From Sialis fuliginosa (taxonomy: Eukaryota > Arthropoda > Insecta > Megaloptera > Sialidae), in contig OY540816.1 of NCBI GenBank assembly GCA_961205875.1, forward strand, positions 17,370,701 to 17,434,700: a stretch of 64,000 nt of DNA. The letters run 5' to 3'. Each line of letters begins with the position of its first letter. The stretch's first letter is position 1. The notes under the pieces are model-generated. The model was not told the DNA's origin. It did not search any database and saw only the letters and a list, made by a program, of their open reading frames with translations. Below, piece by piece: positions 25,565 through 37,748 of the stretch. A program made the position numbers and the translations under genes.

Positions 25565-26897
25565 TTAAACTTTCTTACCATTTATTGACGTTAACTTACT
25601 TCTTGATATTTTATCAAAGAATAAAAGACCTGCCGCTCTCTCAATGCTTTCAGGTGGAACCTAAAAGTTTTTGAATTTAGACCAAATTGTTTTTTTCTTT
25701 ACATACTCTCTGTTTTGACTAGTAGTGAGGAATAACAAATAGAACACAAAGAACAATATGTATAACGAACGGCCATTAAGAACATAATACGTACTTAAAC
25801 CAAGATTATTAATGTGTGTATACCTGAAAAACATTTAAAGAAGTGTTGTCACTAATAACTTCATTTGGCATCATGTATGACTCCATCATCAATTGTCCAT
25901 TAGCACTTTCACACACAACTATTTTATAAAAATGTGTTGGTACTGCTACATGGTTGGCACCTATTACTTGATATTTTACATATAATTTTCCATCCATTTC
26001 TTTTCTGTAAAAAATAATTACACAATTGTATAAAGTATGTATAATAAACACTCAAGTTTATTTATCTATATTTGGTCTTGATGTCAGTTATACCTTGGTA
26101 GATACAATGGACCTGTACAACAATATACATTTGGATAAACCTTAGTAAGTTTTCTCACATATTTCTCCAGGTTATTCCAAGCATTTCTATTAAACCCTCG
26201 ACCCACTTGAGGTGCCATATTCGATAATAGAAATGTTTGTTCAACATGTTTTTGGCTGAATTTATGGTTACCAGCAGCAGCTAAATGACCTCGGTCAAAT
26301 CCTGATCCTTTGTAATCAGTATTTTGTGATCTAAAATATTTGATTGTTATAAAAACTAAAGATACAATTTAGCATGGTAAGTAAAAATCGAGTTTACACA
26401 GAATAAAGTATTTTAAACTTTGCAATAACTTTGATTTAATGGAAAAAATGTTTCGTAGTAAATATTAAAATCTTGAATTACCTAAAAAATGGATGTATGC
26501 TATCATCAGGTGTAAATTCACATTTACCTCTATCAACTTCAGAATTGTGCTTAACATTTCCTGGTGTTAAGTGTTCAAAAACCCAATGAGCTACTCTATT
26601 TCTTCGATCGTAACTTAAAACATAATCATCAAAAGATCTTACGTTGTCTAAGCCTGGGAATCCATATTTCATTATTTGTGATACTCTATTGACCGATTTA
26701 ATTTCTTCTTTTTGTGGTACGATAGAAGCTGCTGAGACTGTGCCGAATATCGGAAGACCTGGGTATTTTGCAATATCATTATATAAATATCCATTTTCAG
26801 ATACCTTGGAGACAATTTTGTTACGTTCAATGTATGAACCAGCGTATAAACTACTTGCACTAATGATACTTATTATTGCAATTTTTCTGTACGACAT
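25565..26897 (-). CDS. EndoG: Endonuclease G, mitochondrial DNA/RNA non-specific nuclease
   Basis: Mitochondrial intermembrane nuclease of the beta-beta-alpha-metal family. Exons (minus): 26482-26897, 26094-26330, 25824-26004, 25565-25660; phases agree and give 309 residues, the usual EndoG length. The N-terminus (MSYRKIAIISIISASSLYAG) is hydrophobic with basic residues, as expected for a mitochondrial anchor. PIFGTVSAA and MKYGFPGLDNVRSFDDYVLS are typical of animal EndoG. The catalytic motif DRGHLAAAGNH spans about 151-161, with the general-base His at 154. NAWNNLE supplies the metal-binding Asn region. YCCTGPLYLP and VPTHFYKIVV follow the family order. Its start codon is 247 bp from that of SURF6 on the other strand, so they probably share a promoter. 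Confidence 0.95.
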
Positions 26898-27144
26898 TGT
26901 AACAAATAAAACTACGATTGTTATGAATTACGAATAAAAATTAAGAGAAATAGAGGTTATGTCACATTTCTTAAATCAGCTGTTCTAGCTGCAGAGCAGA
27001 ATATCAAATATAGTGCTAATTCGGTTCGTTATGTTTACGTTATGCTGAACAAGTAAGAAAAAGAAGAGAATTCATAACACGTGTTTTCTATATCTGTCAA
27101 TATTTAATAACTATTAACATTTAGAACCACATTAAAACTAAAAA
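26898..27144. promoter_or_regulatory. Divergent EndoG / SURF6 intergenic region
   Basis: Two genes start head to head with only 247 bp between their ATGs, so both promoters and both 5'UTRs must fit here. It contains ATCAGCTG and CACGTG (E-box-type) sequences near 26978 and 27080. No TATA box placed convincingly for either gene. Confidence 0.55.
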
Positions 27145-28115
27145 ATGCAGTTAAAAGGTGAACCAAAAATGAAAACGTTTAACGATAAAGTCGTACGAAA
27201 AATACTAGTAAAAGAAAATGCATTTATAAGTGAAATATTAGATAGATTACCTGTAAAACGAACTATAGATGGTAAGAACAACATAACCTATTAAATTTTA
27301 AAATGAAATTAATTAACATAAGAAATATAATTTTTATAGAATTTTCTGATAATGAAGAAGAAGCAGAATCTGGAGATGAAAATAAAGAGATTATTGAGAA
27401 AGTAGAGCAAAAGACAACCAGAGCTAAATCAATAGAAGAACTGCAAAATAGGTTAAAAGTATTACACCCTAAAAGAAAATTAAACTACAAAGAGAAGTTA
27501 CAGAAAAAGTCTTTAAAAAATAAAATAAAGAAGAAAATGAAAAAAGAAGACTATTCATTGAAGAAAAAACTTTTACAAACACAAAAAATTAATAAAATTA
27601 AGACCGACACCACAGAAGATGGTTTTGAAGAGAAAAAATTTAAACATGCTAAACCTGTTTTTAATAGTGAAGGAAAAATGGTATTTTCTAAATTTGATTT
27701 TAGTGAAATGGGTGTAAAAAATAGATCACCTAAAAAGAAAGTTGAAAAGGATCCCAAGAAAATATTAGAAAACATTAAAAAACAAAAAGAAACAATAAAT
27801 AAATTAGTTGAAAGCGGCGAAAATGAAAAAGTTATAGAAATAAGAGAAAAAACCGCTTGGAAAACAGCATTAGCAAAAGCTGATGGTCAAAAAATTAAAG
27901 ATGATCCTGAGTTATTGAAGAAAACTTTAAAGAAACAAGATCAAAGGGTAAAAAAGAGTAAAAAAAAGTGGGAAGCAAGAACTGAAAATGTTAAAAAAGC
28001 AATGGAAGAAAGACAGCGCAAACGAACAGATAATATAGAAAAAAAGAAAAAAGAAAAGAAAGTTAAAAAATTAAAGAAATTTGTTAAGAAAGGAAAAATT
28101 ATTCCAGGATTTTGA
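27145..28115 (+). CDS. SURF6: Surfeit locus protein 6 homolog (nucleolar, ribosome biogenesis)
   Basis: SURF6/Rrp14 proteins bind nucleic acid in the nucleolus and act in ribosomal subunit assembly. Two exons, 27145-27271 and 27340-28115, 300 residues. The short first exon starts MQLKGEPKMK. The rest is strongly Lys/Glu-rich coiled coil. Diagnostic segments: KPVFNSEGKMVFSKFDFSEM at about residues 158-177, TAWKTALAKADGQKIKDD, LLKKTLKKQDQRVKKSKKKW, and the basic C-terminal tail ending KGKIIPGF. An AATAAA signal follows at about 28147, 32 bp after the stop. The start is the first Met in frame with the exon 1/2 junction (phase 1). A larger reading frame beginning inside the intron at 27303 is an artefact. 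Confidence 0.9.
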
Positions 28116-28340
28116 ATACTGTCAAATTTGTCAGTCATTTTTGTAAAATAAACAAATTTTAATATTAAATATATGTATTGTCATTGATTGTTTGCTATTT
28201 TAAAAGTGAATTTTGCAACATGGAATTTTGGGTGTTAGAAATTATTAATCTATAATTTTGATTTACTTACCAGACTGTTTTGAATTTGAATCTGTTTTGT
28301 TATTCCGGACAGGACACTAACACTGATATATAAGCAGTGC

Positions 28341-28513
28341 TCGATCTAGACTATTGAGCCGGTCTTGCTCCGATCAAATATAAATAAACGATAAACAATT
28401 AAATCATTTACATTATAGGTATTGCTCAGGTCTCAGTCCAATCACACTCCGATACAGTATTACTATACTGAATATTTTACTGGAGCAAGACCAGCTTTAT
28501 AGTCTGGATCGAC
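28341..28513. repeat. Foldback repeat
   Basis: TCGATCTAGACTATTGAGCC...GGTCTTGCTCC at the left pairs with GGAGCAAGACC...AGTCTGGATCGA at the right (arms of about 32 bp, spacer about 108 bp). MITE-like. No clear target duplication. Confidence 0.6.
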
Positions 28514-28740
28514 CCTAATTGCCTAGCTATTGTAAATACCAATAAAATTGGGTTGCATTCAAACAGCAGTTAAACAATCAATTGTTTTGAAATTATATTA
28601 GGTATTGTTTATAAGGAATTTCAACAATATTTTGGATAAAATAAACTCACTTTTTAATATTTTTATATTAACATTAATTTTGTTATACATTATTTACAAG
28701 AAAAATACATAATTGTAATGAAGTATATTAACAAGTAGAC

Positions 28741-28927
28741 CAGAGGTTCCCAAAGTGTGCGCTGCAAATCTGCACTCATTCACCCCATTAATTAAATGTT
28801 AATGAATAAATAATAAATGCAGTTTTTGTTTATTACAAGTTAGTCATATTTTGACTTAGGAAGGGCGCCATGGGAAAACCTAAGTTCAAAAAGGGCGCCG
28901 CGAGTTGAAAAAGTTTGGGAACCTCTG
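28741..28927. mobile_element. hAT-type MITE (CAGAGGTTCCCAAA ends)
   Basis: Perfect 14-bp terminal inverted repeat CAGAGGTTCCCAAA / TTTGGGAACCTCTG, the CAG-N-GGTTCCCAA type typical of hAT elements. Possible decayed 8-bp duplication AAGTAGAC / AAACGGAC (5 of 8). Confidence 0.75.
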
Positions 28928-29516
28928 AAACGGACAATTAAAATATTGTTACCTACAGGGAAATAATGTTGTAAGTACATCTTATATTACCTTCTGTAGA
29001 AATAATATATCGTTACTCAAAATTCTTGTAATGAAATAAATATATTTTTTTTATTAATAAAATAATTAATTTTGAATATTCGAATTTGTATTGTTCAGAT
29101 CATTGTTAAATACAGATAGTAATCTGAGGGGGAAAATGAAAATTACTTTCTTTTATTTCACTGGGAAGAAATATCCCTCCTGTTTTTTAAAATAATATTT
29201 TTATAGTTGTATTTTACAGTGGCGTAACCACATTTTTTTATGGGGACCATATTTTTGCTTACACCTTGCTGATTACGTCATTGATTTCCCATAATTTATA
29301 TTGGTTCTATATACAGGGTCATATTGATAATATAAATACAAAAACGTTTCTAAATTTATAAAAATGTAATTTTCTGTTTGCTATGTAGGTATTATAATGA
29401 AAAATAAAAATAATCTTTATTATGACTAATTATAATTATGTAAATGACCTAGTGGTGAATTAAGATGAGGGCACATGTTTTAGTTTTTGTTGTACATAGG
29501 TATATAAGAATATTAA

Positions 29517-29741
29517 TGTCGGGCATTGTAAATAATTTCCTCTTGAACAAAAGCTATCTGCAAGGTGTCAAATTGTTATGAATTTTTTCGGGATTCTAGA
29601 ATAATGGTAATGAACATATAATAATGTAAATACTTTATGAGATACAATTGTCACCACTGCTTTTAAATTGCTGATTTAATACCCCGCAGATAGCATTAGC
29701 TTAGCTTTTGCTCTCGAGCAAATTCTTTATAATATCAGACA
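29517..29741. mobile_element. Short MITE related to MITE-A
   Basis: Ends TGTCGGGCATTGTAAATAATTT / AAATTCTTTATAATATCAGACA resemble the MITE-A termini, preceded by TAA. The interior is different from MITE-A, so this is a second subfamily probably mobilised by the same transposase. Confidence 0.6.
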
Positions 29742-31172
29742 TTGAGCTAGGTAAATTAATGTGTACTTTTTTAAATCCTATACTGCATTCATTTAATTTA
29801 AAATCCAGAAATCTTATTTAAAATTTCTACGGAAACCTAAAAACCACAGTTGATTAGTAGATGTAAATATTATGTTGTGTCTATAATATTTTTAAAGGAA
29901 ACTTTTGCTTTATTAAGTTCCAAGAATTTTTAACATTTCGACTTTTCAATTTATTTATTTACCTAGCTGCTATACACATATGTATATTATTTAATATAAC
30001 CCTGTATATTCGTATACACTGCCAACTAATAATTTACGTGATTACCATAGATCTACGGAAATCTAAATTTTGAAACAATTAGATCTAATTTGACTTATGT
30101 AGATCACATTTTTTCAAAATTTTGAGAATGATAATTATTTTTTCCTGGGTGTATTAAAAAAAATTTTTTTCGATGATGTGTATAAGTGCTTTCAATGGTC
30201 AATTTCATATTTTACGTTTAGGGTTACATGTACAAAATATAAAATATCTTTTTATAAATGTAAACAATGGTTTTGAAGATGTCCTAAATTATTTAATTAA
30301 ATTAGTCGAAATATTGATTCACGTATGAAAATATTAAAAAATGCACACCTAAGGAGGTAGAAATAGTGTGTAGGAAGTGCGTAAGGAGAAAATCCACTTG
30401 ACATAAAATCCATGAAGAAAAAAAATAATAATAATTTACAGTATGTAAATAAATTAAATATTGAATATCTACCTATATACTAAAAAAATTATAACATAGG
30501 CTTTATATTCTTAATATTATATTAATTAATATTACACAATTTACAGATATGATAGTTTAAGGTAGGAATGTTACGGAGCTCTGTATCCGAATCCGAAATT
30601 ATTCCGAAACCGTATTTGAAATAATTAAATTATGATTATTATTATGATATTGATCTCGGAAACCGTACCCGAAATAGTTATTTAGAATATTATTTCGGAT
30701 AGTTTCCTACATCTTGCCCGAATCCAGAGATACAAACTGCTGGGAAAAACAAATAATAATTAAATCCCGTATCCGAATCTGAAACCAAGAAAAAAATCCG
30801 TATTCGTAACCGATATGTGATATCCTGAACAACTCTAGTCTTAGGTACATGAAGGTAAAAATAAATTTATTTAGTTTCAAATTTGAAAAAATGAGAAGTA
30901 CAAAATTGGTAAAGATAGGTTTTTCAGAAGTGGCTGTACAATTTGCTTATATACAAGTAGTTTTGACTATTAAAAAAAAGACTGTTCTATGTAGCATTAA
31001 CAAAACTAACTAATTTCAAATTGTATTGGACTGTTTTGAAACTCATTTAAAATTATTATGATAACTACCTACAACAGGTCAGAGTTGTCTGATCGTTTTA
31101 GAAATGCCAGTATGTAAATTAGAAAAGAAAATGAAGTAGAACAAATACATATTAACTAGTATATTAAACTTA

Positions 31173-31506
31173 TGTCCGGTATTATATAAAGGAGCTAGCA
31201 AAATTTGCTAGCTAGCAATTACTTTCAAATGGGGTATTCATTCTGTACGAGTATCTATGGATTAGTTATGAAATTTAGAGCAGTGACACTTCAAATAATT
31301 GTAACACAGTTGGCATCTTTCACCGTACAAAATAATTTTCATAATATCACCACTGTTTTAATACCGTTGGTATTTACCTACAATGCGTGCACGGAACTTG
31401 TCAAAGTCTTCAACAAACTCCAAAAGAACTGTCATATAAGTTTGATATCTCATTTGAAAGTGCTTGCTAGCTAGCAAATTTGCTAGCTCCTTTATAATAC
31501 CGGACA
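31173..31506. mobile_element. MITE-A, best-preserved copy
   Basis: Ends TGTCCGGTATTATATAAAGG / CCTTTATAATACCGGACA with a perfect TTA duplication (31170-31172, 31507-31509). Subterminal GCTAGCAAATTTTGCTAGC motifs occur at both ends. No coding capacity. Use this copy as the family reference. Confidence 0.88.
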
Positions 31507-31874
31507 TTAATATACTAACATCGCGTTACTATACCTCCACCCCTCCAACCCGGAAAAATATGTATTGTGGTTCTTTTTCCGATAAGTTTCTTTGTCTAAA
31601 TCATCTTCAGGATCGTATTTACGCTACTGATCGCATTACAACTGGGTGAACAAAAGAGAGAAAGCACAGCACAGCCTCCTATGTAAAAACCAGTCTTAAC
31701 TGTACCTTATAACCTAAGACATCTTCAGTATTAAAACAGTTCCATTTTACACAGTTTACACACTTAAATACATCAACTATCGCCATCAATGACTTGTCCA
31801 AGTGAATGCGCGTGAGTAAGCGCAGTCCACAGAGGCGAGCGGTCAGGCGGTACCTTGACCACTCGCGGTTCTCG

Positions 31875-34254
31875 CTAGCTGTTGGCCCGTACAGTGGTAC
31901 CGTTGCCACCCGGGAAGTTTCCGGCCGAGTCTCTGTCCGGCGTCAGTAGTTCTATAGACGTACCTTCGGGTTCCGGGTCTGAACGCTCTTCTACCACAGT
32001 GTCCAGTTCGAGAGACGGGAACGCTCGACTCATTGCTCGCTCAGAACGAAGCGATACAGCTCGTGATCGACCGCCTGGAAAAATGATTTTTGTTTAGTAT
32101 TTCTGATAGGTACCGATGCATATTTAATAGGCCATAAATGTATATTAACATAGATTCTAAAAAAATCATTTTACGAGTATCAAAGAAGTTTGAAGCCGAT
32201 GTTTTTTAGCTGGTTCCGAAAAAGATTCACGGTGTTCATTAAGTGATTCTTGTTTACTGGGTGTACCTATATCGATTGTTTTAGTTAATTTTTTTACCAA
32301 TTTTGCGTCACATAGATATTACATAGTTTTTAGCTGAGATAACGACTAAAAGCGTCGATTACATTGAACGAGTTTACAAGCTAACAAGCCAGCTTGTTAG
32401 CTTCTAAACTCGCTCAGTGTAATCATGTTCACAAGCCAACAAACTGCTTGTAAACAATCTGCTACAAAAGTTGAAAGCCGGGCTACTTTACTCGCTGGCT
32501 TGTAGGCTTGTTAGCTTGTTAGCTTCTTAGCTTGTAAACTAGCCATGTGTTATCATAGTAGCTAGTTCGCTAGCTGCTAGTATCTCGGCGATTCCTGGTT
32601 TCAGTGTCTATAAAATGTATTCACTATCTAGTTGGCTACTGAACGAGTGGAAAGTTTTGTGTGTCATCATCACTATCTTACAAGCTAACAAGCCAGCAAA
32701 TGAGATACCTAAAACATGGCAAATATAACGAACGATTGCAGTCAACATTTGTTTACGTTAATACACGCATGCGGCGAATATTTGCATTCGTGCGAATATC
32801 GCGAACTGATGTAGACCGCGAACGTTCGCTAACATTAACAATATTGTCTGGAAGCGGTATGAAATGTTTGACACAACACCTCATATAGATAATGAAGGGT
32901 GCACATTTTAAATCCAAAACATACTTGACGCGTGAATGGCACTAAACCTGACGAATGGAGATAGAGTACCGTGCTCTAGCTCGCAGTTGCGTCTCCTGGC
33001 TCTGTCTCGGGCGAGCTTGGCTCTTCTACGGAGGCAGCAGATCACCAGCAGCGCGAGTAGAGGGAACCCCAGTATGCAGGAAACTATCGGCACTATGATG
33101 GATTCAGGTGAAACTGGAACAACAATGCATATCTTCAGACGTTTTATAATCGCCACAGTTTTTATTTCAAAACAAAACTTTAGAGTTTCGTGCGGAGCCC
33201 AAATGCTCAGTGGCACCGGAACCAATTTTTTTGGGGGGGGAGGAGGGGGGGCAGTACGAACCTCAAAAATGAAGCTGACCTAATTTTAAATTTCGTTTTT
33301 AAAATTCAAAATTGACTTCAATTTTCTTTATATATCGTATTATTTAAATAAATATAAATGCAGTGGAACCTCGTTAGTATGTTTTTAAGAGAGTGGGGGA
33401 AAACACGTACGTCTCGGAGGTGAGAAATGTTTTTGAAGAAAACAGATGTAGATGTAGTATTATTAAAAGATGCAGAACAAGTCTTATTTTTACAACATAA
33501 CAATCCGAAATTTTCAAAAATCTTTGATTTGTACTTGAACAATTCAATGTTCAAATATAATGACATTTTTATTAATATATTATTATTATTATTAATATCT
33601 CAGCTTGGCGCGATTCTACAGACTCAAACATTTTTTTTAAATATAGCTTACCACCATTAACTTTAAGAATATCAGGTACCCTAAGACCGTCGCGACCCCT
33701 TTCCCCTATTATAAACAAATTAAATTTGGTAAATTAACAAATAAGTTAAATAATTAAGGTCAATATGTAAAAAACTGCATTTGTGATATGAAATGATTGT
33801 TTCTATTAAAATTTTTGTTATTAATAAAATGTTGTTATATCATAATTATTATATTTATGATTGATTTTTTACACAAAAATAACGTATATTATTTATGAAT
33901 TTTTTAGTAGAGAGTAATAATAAAATTTCAAAATTCTGGTAAAATCAAGCAGAATTTTATCAGTTCCGGCCGGAACCGGAATAAAATCGTGAATTCCGGC
34001 ACACCCCTAGTATTAAACAATATATTTATGTAAATATGACCAAATCATCGCTAAATAAATAAAAACTAGGAGTTGTTTATGCGGAAATGTTCCGGTTAAC
34101 ATAAGTCAGCATGTTTACCTGTAGGATAGATAAATACTGTAGGCCGTTTGTTCTGTGGGGCTGCTACAGCTATCTGCATGGCCGGGGTTGCCACTGTTGG
34201 ACGTGGCTGAGTCAGGTTTTGTATTGTTGTAGACATTTCAGCTACATTCGACAC
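31875..34254 (-). CDS. Unidentified single-pass membrane protein, last three exons
   Basis: Exons (minus): 34119-34254, 32970-33113, 31875-32074 (stop TAG at 31875-31877), phases consistent, 159 residues visible. Exon A is a Thr/Pro-rich extracellular stem (TIQNLTQPRPTVATPAMQ...). Exon B encodes SPESIIVPIVSCILGF, then a hydrophobic segment to LLALLVICC, followed by a strongly basic stop-transfer run LRRRAKLARDRARRRN. Exon C encodes a cytoplasmic tail, SLRSERAMSRAFPSLELDTV then acidic ERSDPEPEGTS. Topology: type I, N-terminus outside. The exons are markedly GC-rich against the AT-rich surroundings. I do not recognise the family. Upstream exons are outside or unseen. An alternative donor at 32947 for exon B gives a stop in exon C, so the GGTACTC donor was preferred. 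Confidence 0.55.
32355..32700. repeat. Foldback cluster built on ACAAGCTAACAAGCCAGC
   Basis: GATTACATTGAACGAGTTTA...AAGCTAACAAGC at 32358-32389 is followed immediately by its inverted copy GCTTGTTAGCTTCTAAACTC...GTGTAATC (to about 32425), a near-perfect hairpin with almost no loop. Further direct and inverted copies of GCTTGTTAGCTTGTTAGCTT occur at 32500-32540 and 32676-32698. Lies in the intron between exons B and C of the membrane protein. Confidence 0.7.
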
Positions 34255-36569
34255 CTTACACAACGGTCAGATTTTGAAACGTTTTCGTGGTCAGTTTCAT
34301 TTCTCGATTGTGTTGATCTTGACTGAAAAGTGAAATATATATTACTATGTACTCCCAAGAGTTTAAATTTCAATATTTAAAATAAAATTTGTTTTAACAA
34401 GCTGGTAATGACTTTTAGAACACCTTTGAAGTGTTAATTTATTATTTGAAAATTTTTAAGACATCAATTAAAATTATACATAATTTTTTTATGAAATTTG
34501 TTTATACATTTTTTAAATTGTTCAAACAATTGATTTGTTGGGGGTGCCAAATGATGGATCTAAATGATGAGTAATTTTTGTTATTACATTTTTTTAATAT
34601 CTTTCACCAGCTCTACTTCGGACCACTTTTTTATAGCTCAAAGTGGCTGTGCAGTAGCTCGTTTGAGATGAGCCTAAAACCTATCTATTAAAGTAGCTCT
34701 CTTTGACAGTACTATAAATAATGAAATATTATGATTTTTTGTTTTCTGTTTGTTATTTTTTGTTTCTCTTTCTTCTTCCGGTCAAAAAGCTACCAATTGT
34801 GTGCCTTTGTTATTGTCACATAGTGATTGGTTGCTTTTGATATGTAATTTAATATACGCGAGTGTAGATAAACATAAGTGAAGAAATAAAATATAATGTA
34901 GAGGTATTGTTATTTCAGTCATGTATGTTTTAAATTAATGTAGTAAGTATTAGAGCTCGAAGCTAGAATTTATGAATATTAATCTTTCTCTCTGAGACAA
35001 ATATTGTTATAAGGTTTGATAAATTTTAATTAAAGTTAAACAGAAATGTCGTCAAACCATGCTCATAGCGACACAAAAAGACAGTAGAGGTAATTTATAT
35101 TGTGTCGTTTTATGAAGGAATCTATAATAACTTGCTGTTGTAAATGTTAAACTGTCGTATCTGAGAGGAAATTTGAAATTATTAATTAAATGCCATTGTA
35201 AAATTTATTTTCTTAATAGAATATGCTGAATATTTCCATTATTTTTTAAACAATTTAATAAAAAACTTAATTTCAAAAAGAAACACTGAAAAGTATACTT
35301 AATAATTAAAAACAGTTTTTGAAGTCGGTTTAATTTTTTCTTTATTAAAAAGTTTTTTATTGGTTTGGCACCGACTTCAAAAATTGTTAAATTTAATAAC
35401 TAGTTATACCTATGTACTTTTTATTAGTGTTTTAATTTTTTTTAAGTACTTGCATGTTTTATTTTTTTAAGAGTTTTTATTTTTCCCCTTTGAGTGTGTT
35501 CAGATTCTGATAACTTTTATATGTGACTACCTCGGGAGTAGTTATACTCTTTCAAAAAAAAAAAAAAACTTCTAAGTCGGTGCATATACATATGTCTAGG
35601 TTACACCCGAACATACATAAAAAATATAAATTAATTGAATTGTGAATTTCTTCATTTTTTCAAGTCGGTTAAGTAAAGCAAAAAGGATGTTCTTATCACC
35701 CCCACCCCTTCCTCTGGATACACGCCTGATGAAACGTTGATTTAAAAAAAATCTACAAGCCTTTTTTCTTTGTTATTCCTCATTTACACAATAATGAAAA
35801 ATTCATCGATAATTTCATCTACTAAATATTTTAGTATACCAGGAAATGAAAAAATCAATAAATTGTAATTTTAACATAATGTAAATATTTATAAAATATA
35901 AGTGAATAGATTATTTTACAAGTGTTTGTCATAATTTTAATAATAGTTCGTATACTCAGTTTATTTTAGTTATTTTTACTAACACTATACATAGGTATAT
36001 TTAGAATAGTGTTTTTATGTAAAACTTCATGAAACATATTTGTCTCAAGTAGGTATTATTGAGTTTAGATAAGAAAGTCAAAGTACAATACAGTATTAAT
36101 TGAATCATGCAATAATAATTAATTACAGGTTATATCTTTCTTTGAATTGATATTGTTTTTATCATGAGAATTAATTAATCTTAAAGGCCACACACTTATT
36201 AGTATTAAAATGTCAACTTAACAATAAATAAAATAATATAATATTGACTATAAAATGTGTACATATTATTATTATTAACAGATTGAAATTGTCAAAAATG
36301 AAAAATATACAAAAAAATTAAATGGTTAACCATACTTCATGTGTTTATTTAAATTGTTCAATAATAATTAATTAACTACATTTGGTAAATTTAGCACGAA
36401 GAAGCACTGTGCATTTACTTGGCAGATGTTTTTTATACTGTTTTATAAAATAATATAATAAATCAACAGCCATAGTAAAGAATAAAAAAAAACCAATGAC
36501 TGTTTATTTTATTTGTATCACTAATATTGGTATTATGAAGAATATGCTCTGGAATAAAAGCTAACTTAA
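34255..36569. other. Gene-free stretch upstream of the membrane-protein exons
   Basis: AT-rich. A hairpin AGTTTTTGAAGTCGGT (35314-35329) / ACCGACTTCAAAAATT (35370-35385) belongs to a repeat type I associate with lepidopteran genomes. A fragment of dispersed repeat C is at about 36320-36435. No supported exon. Confidence 0.45.
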
Positions 36570-36898
36570 GGCCGTTTTTCCACACACCGGCATTATCAGT
36601 GCCGGTGTAGTTTGAATTCTAGCTGTGGTGATAGAAACATGTCTGCAGTGTTCAATAAGCATTCTCTTTTTGGGTTATTATACCTCAGAAGGAAGTATAT
36701 AAATTACAAATATAAAAAAAGCAGTATTGGGTACATCCTTTGTTCACTGTAAAATACTTATCCGAATGTCGAGTTCAACGCCGGCAGCATTTGACGGTAC
36801 CGGCGTCGTCACCGGCAAATTAGCCGGGCCGGTCTACGTGGAAAAGCTCTGATTTGATTACATTGCAACCGGTTTTGCCGGTGTGTGGAAAAACGTCC
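36570..36898. mobile_element. PIF/Harbinger-type MITE
   Basis: Terminal inverted repeat GGCCGTTTTTCCACACACCGGC / GCCGGTGTGTGGAAAAACGTCC with one mismatch, flanked by the 3-bp duplication TAA (36567-36569, 36899-36901). The TWA duplication and GG-starting ends fit PIF/Harbinger. The interior is rich in CCGGC/GCCGG repeats and has no ORF. Confidence 0.82.
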
Positions 36899-37623
36899 TA
36901 ACACTATCTGCGGGGTATTAAATATAAATGACAGCCCACTGATAGTTCTAATGAATGGTTTATACACATATAAATGACATATGCGCAGATTAATTTGTTT
37001 TTGTTGGTTAATTTTATTAAAAAAAAATTTTTGTTAGATTGTTTCACGTTCTTAACGGGCCTCCGGGAAATTCCCGATATTTCACCGAGCAAGTCCAGTC
37101 CTGCTAGCTACTATATACATAAATGATGCTAGTTATAAAGTTTTAATTGGACTTGCAACCACAAACAAATTAACAGTAAATTTATTTAATTGACTTTTTT
37201 ACCTATCGACACAAGTAAAAAATATTCAGTATTAGTATGTAGTATTACTACATTTATATATGTTTAATAATTAGGTTTATCAGTAATTTTCCAATATATA
37301 TTTCGATACTTACACATTCGAACATGCTGACCTAATCAGTTTATAATTTATTGATTAAATATTTCAATTTAATTGTGACAGTATCTCTATAAGTAAAGCA
37401 CTTATGATAATAATAAAAAAAAAACAATATATGTGTGTGTAGATTATAAACACTAGGGATGCTTTATGCACACCTATTTGATACAAAAAATTGTAAATGA
37501 TATTTTTATTATAATGCATTATTTTACATATTTATGTTATAATAAAATGTTTTTATATTTTAAATGGTATTTTTAGTTTTGATATTTACAAAAGAATACA
37601 CCGGAAATAATTATTTAAAAGTT

Positions 37624-37748
37624 TTATATTTTTTTGACATAGGTTTTGACAAAAGCCTGAGTGTCTTCCCAATCTTTTGTCGTTGCTTTTCCTGTTTTCT
37701 TTTTAATTGGATTCTTATATTTCATTCCGAACGCTCCTAGCGGACTGT
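37624..37748 (-). CDS. Orphan terminal exon, unknown protein
   Basis: On the minus strand AATTCACAG at about 37749-37757 is followed by an open stretch in phase 1 that ends in TAA at 37624-37626. It encodes 41 residues: SPLGAFGMKYKNPIKKKTGK, then a short acidic/aromatic end (KDWEDTQAFVKTYVKKI). Composition and the clean acceptor suggest a real last exon. No upstream exon was placed with confidence, and I do not recognise the protein. It could belong to the same gene as the exons at 31875-34254 only if alternative ends exist; a separate gene is more likely. Confidence 0.4.

Larger units (their letters stand above)
28116..31172. other. Gene-free stretch with DNA transposon remnants
   Basis: Holds the inverted repeat at 28341-28513, the hAT-like element at 28741-28927 and the short MITE at 29517-29741. 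The rest is AT-rich sequence without supported coding potential. Confidence 0.5.

Noticed and set aside
27551-28138. Minus-strand Phe/Ser-rich ORFs opposite SURF6
   Set aside because: Complement of Lys/Glu-rich codons gives Phe/Ser runs; an artefact of composition.
31679-31909. Minus-strand 76-aa ORF overlapping the last exon of the membrane protein
   Set aside because: It is in a different frame from the phase-consistent exon chain and starts inside that exon.
33200-33260. Start of a gene at the G-rich run near 33231
   Set aside because: CAGTGGCACCGGAACCAA followed by a G run matches the repeat at 57318, so it is a transposon fragment.
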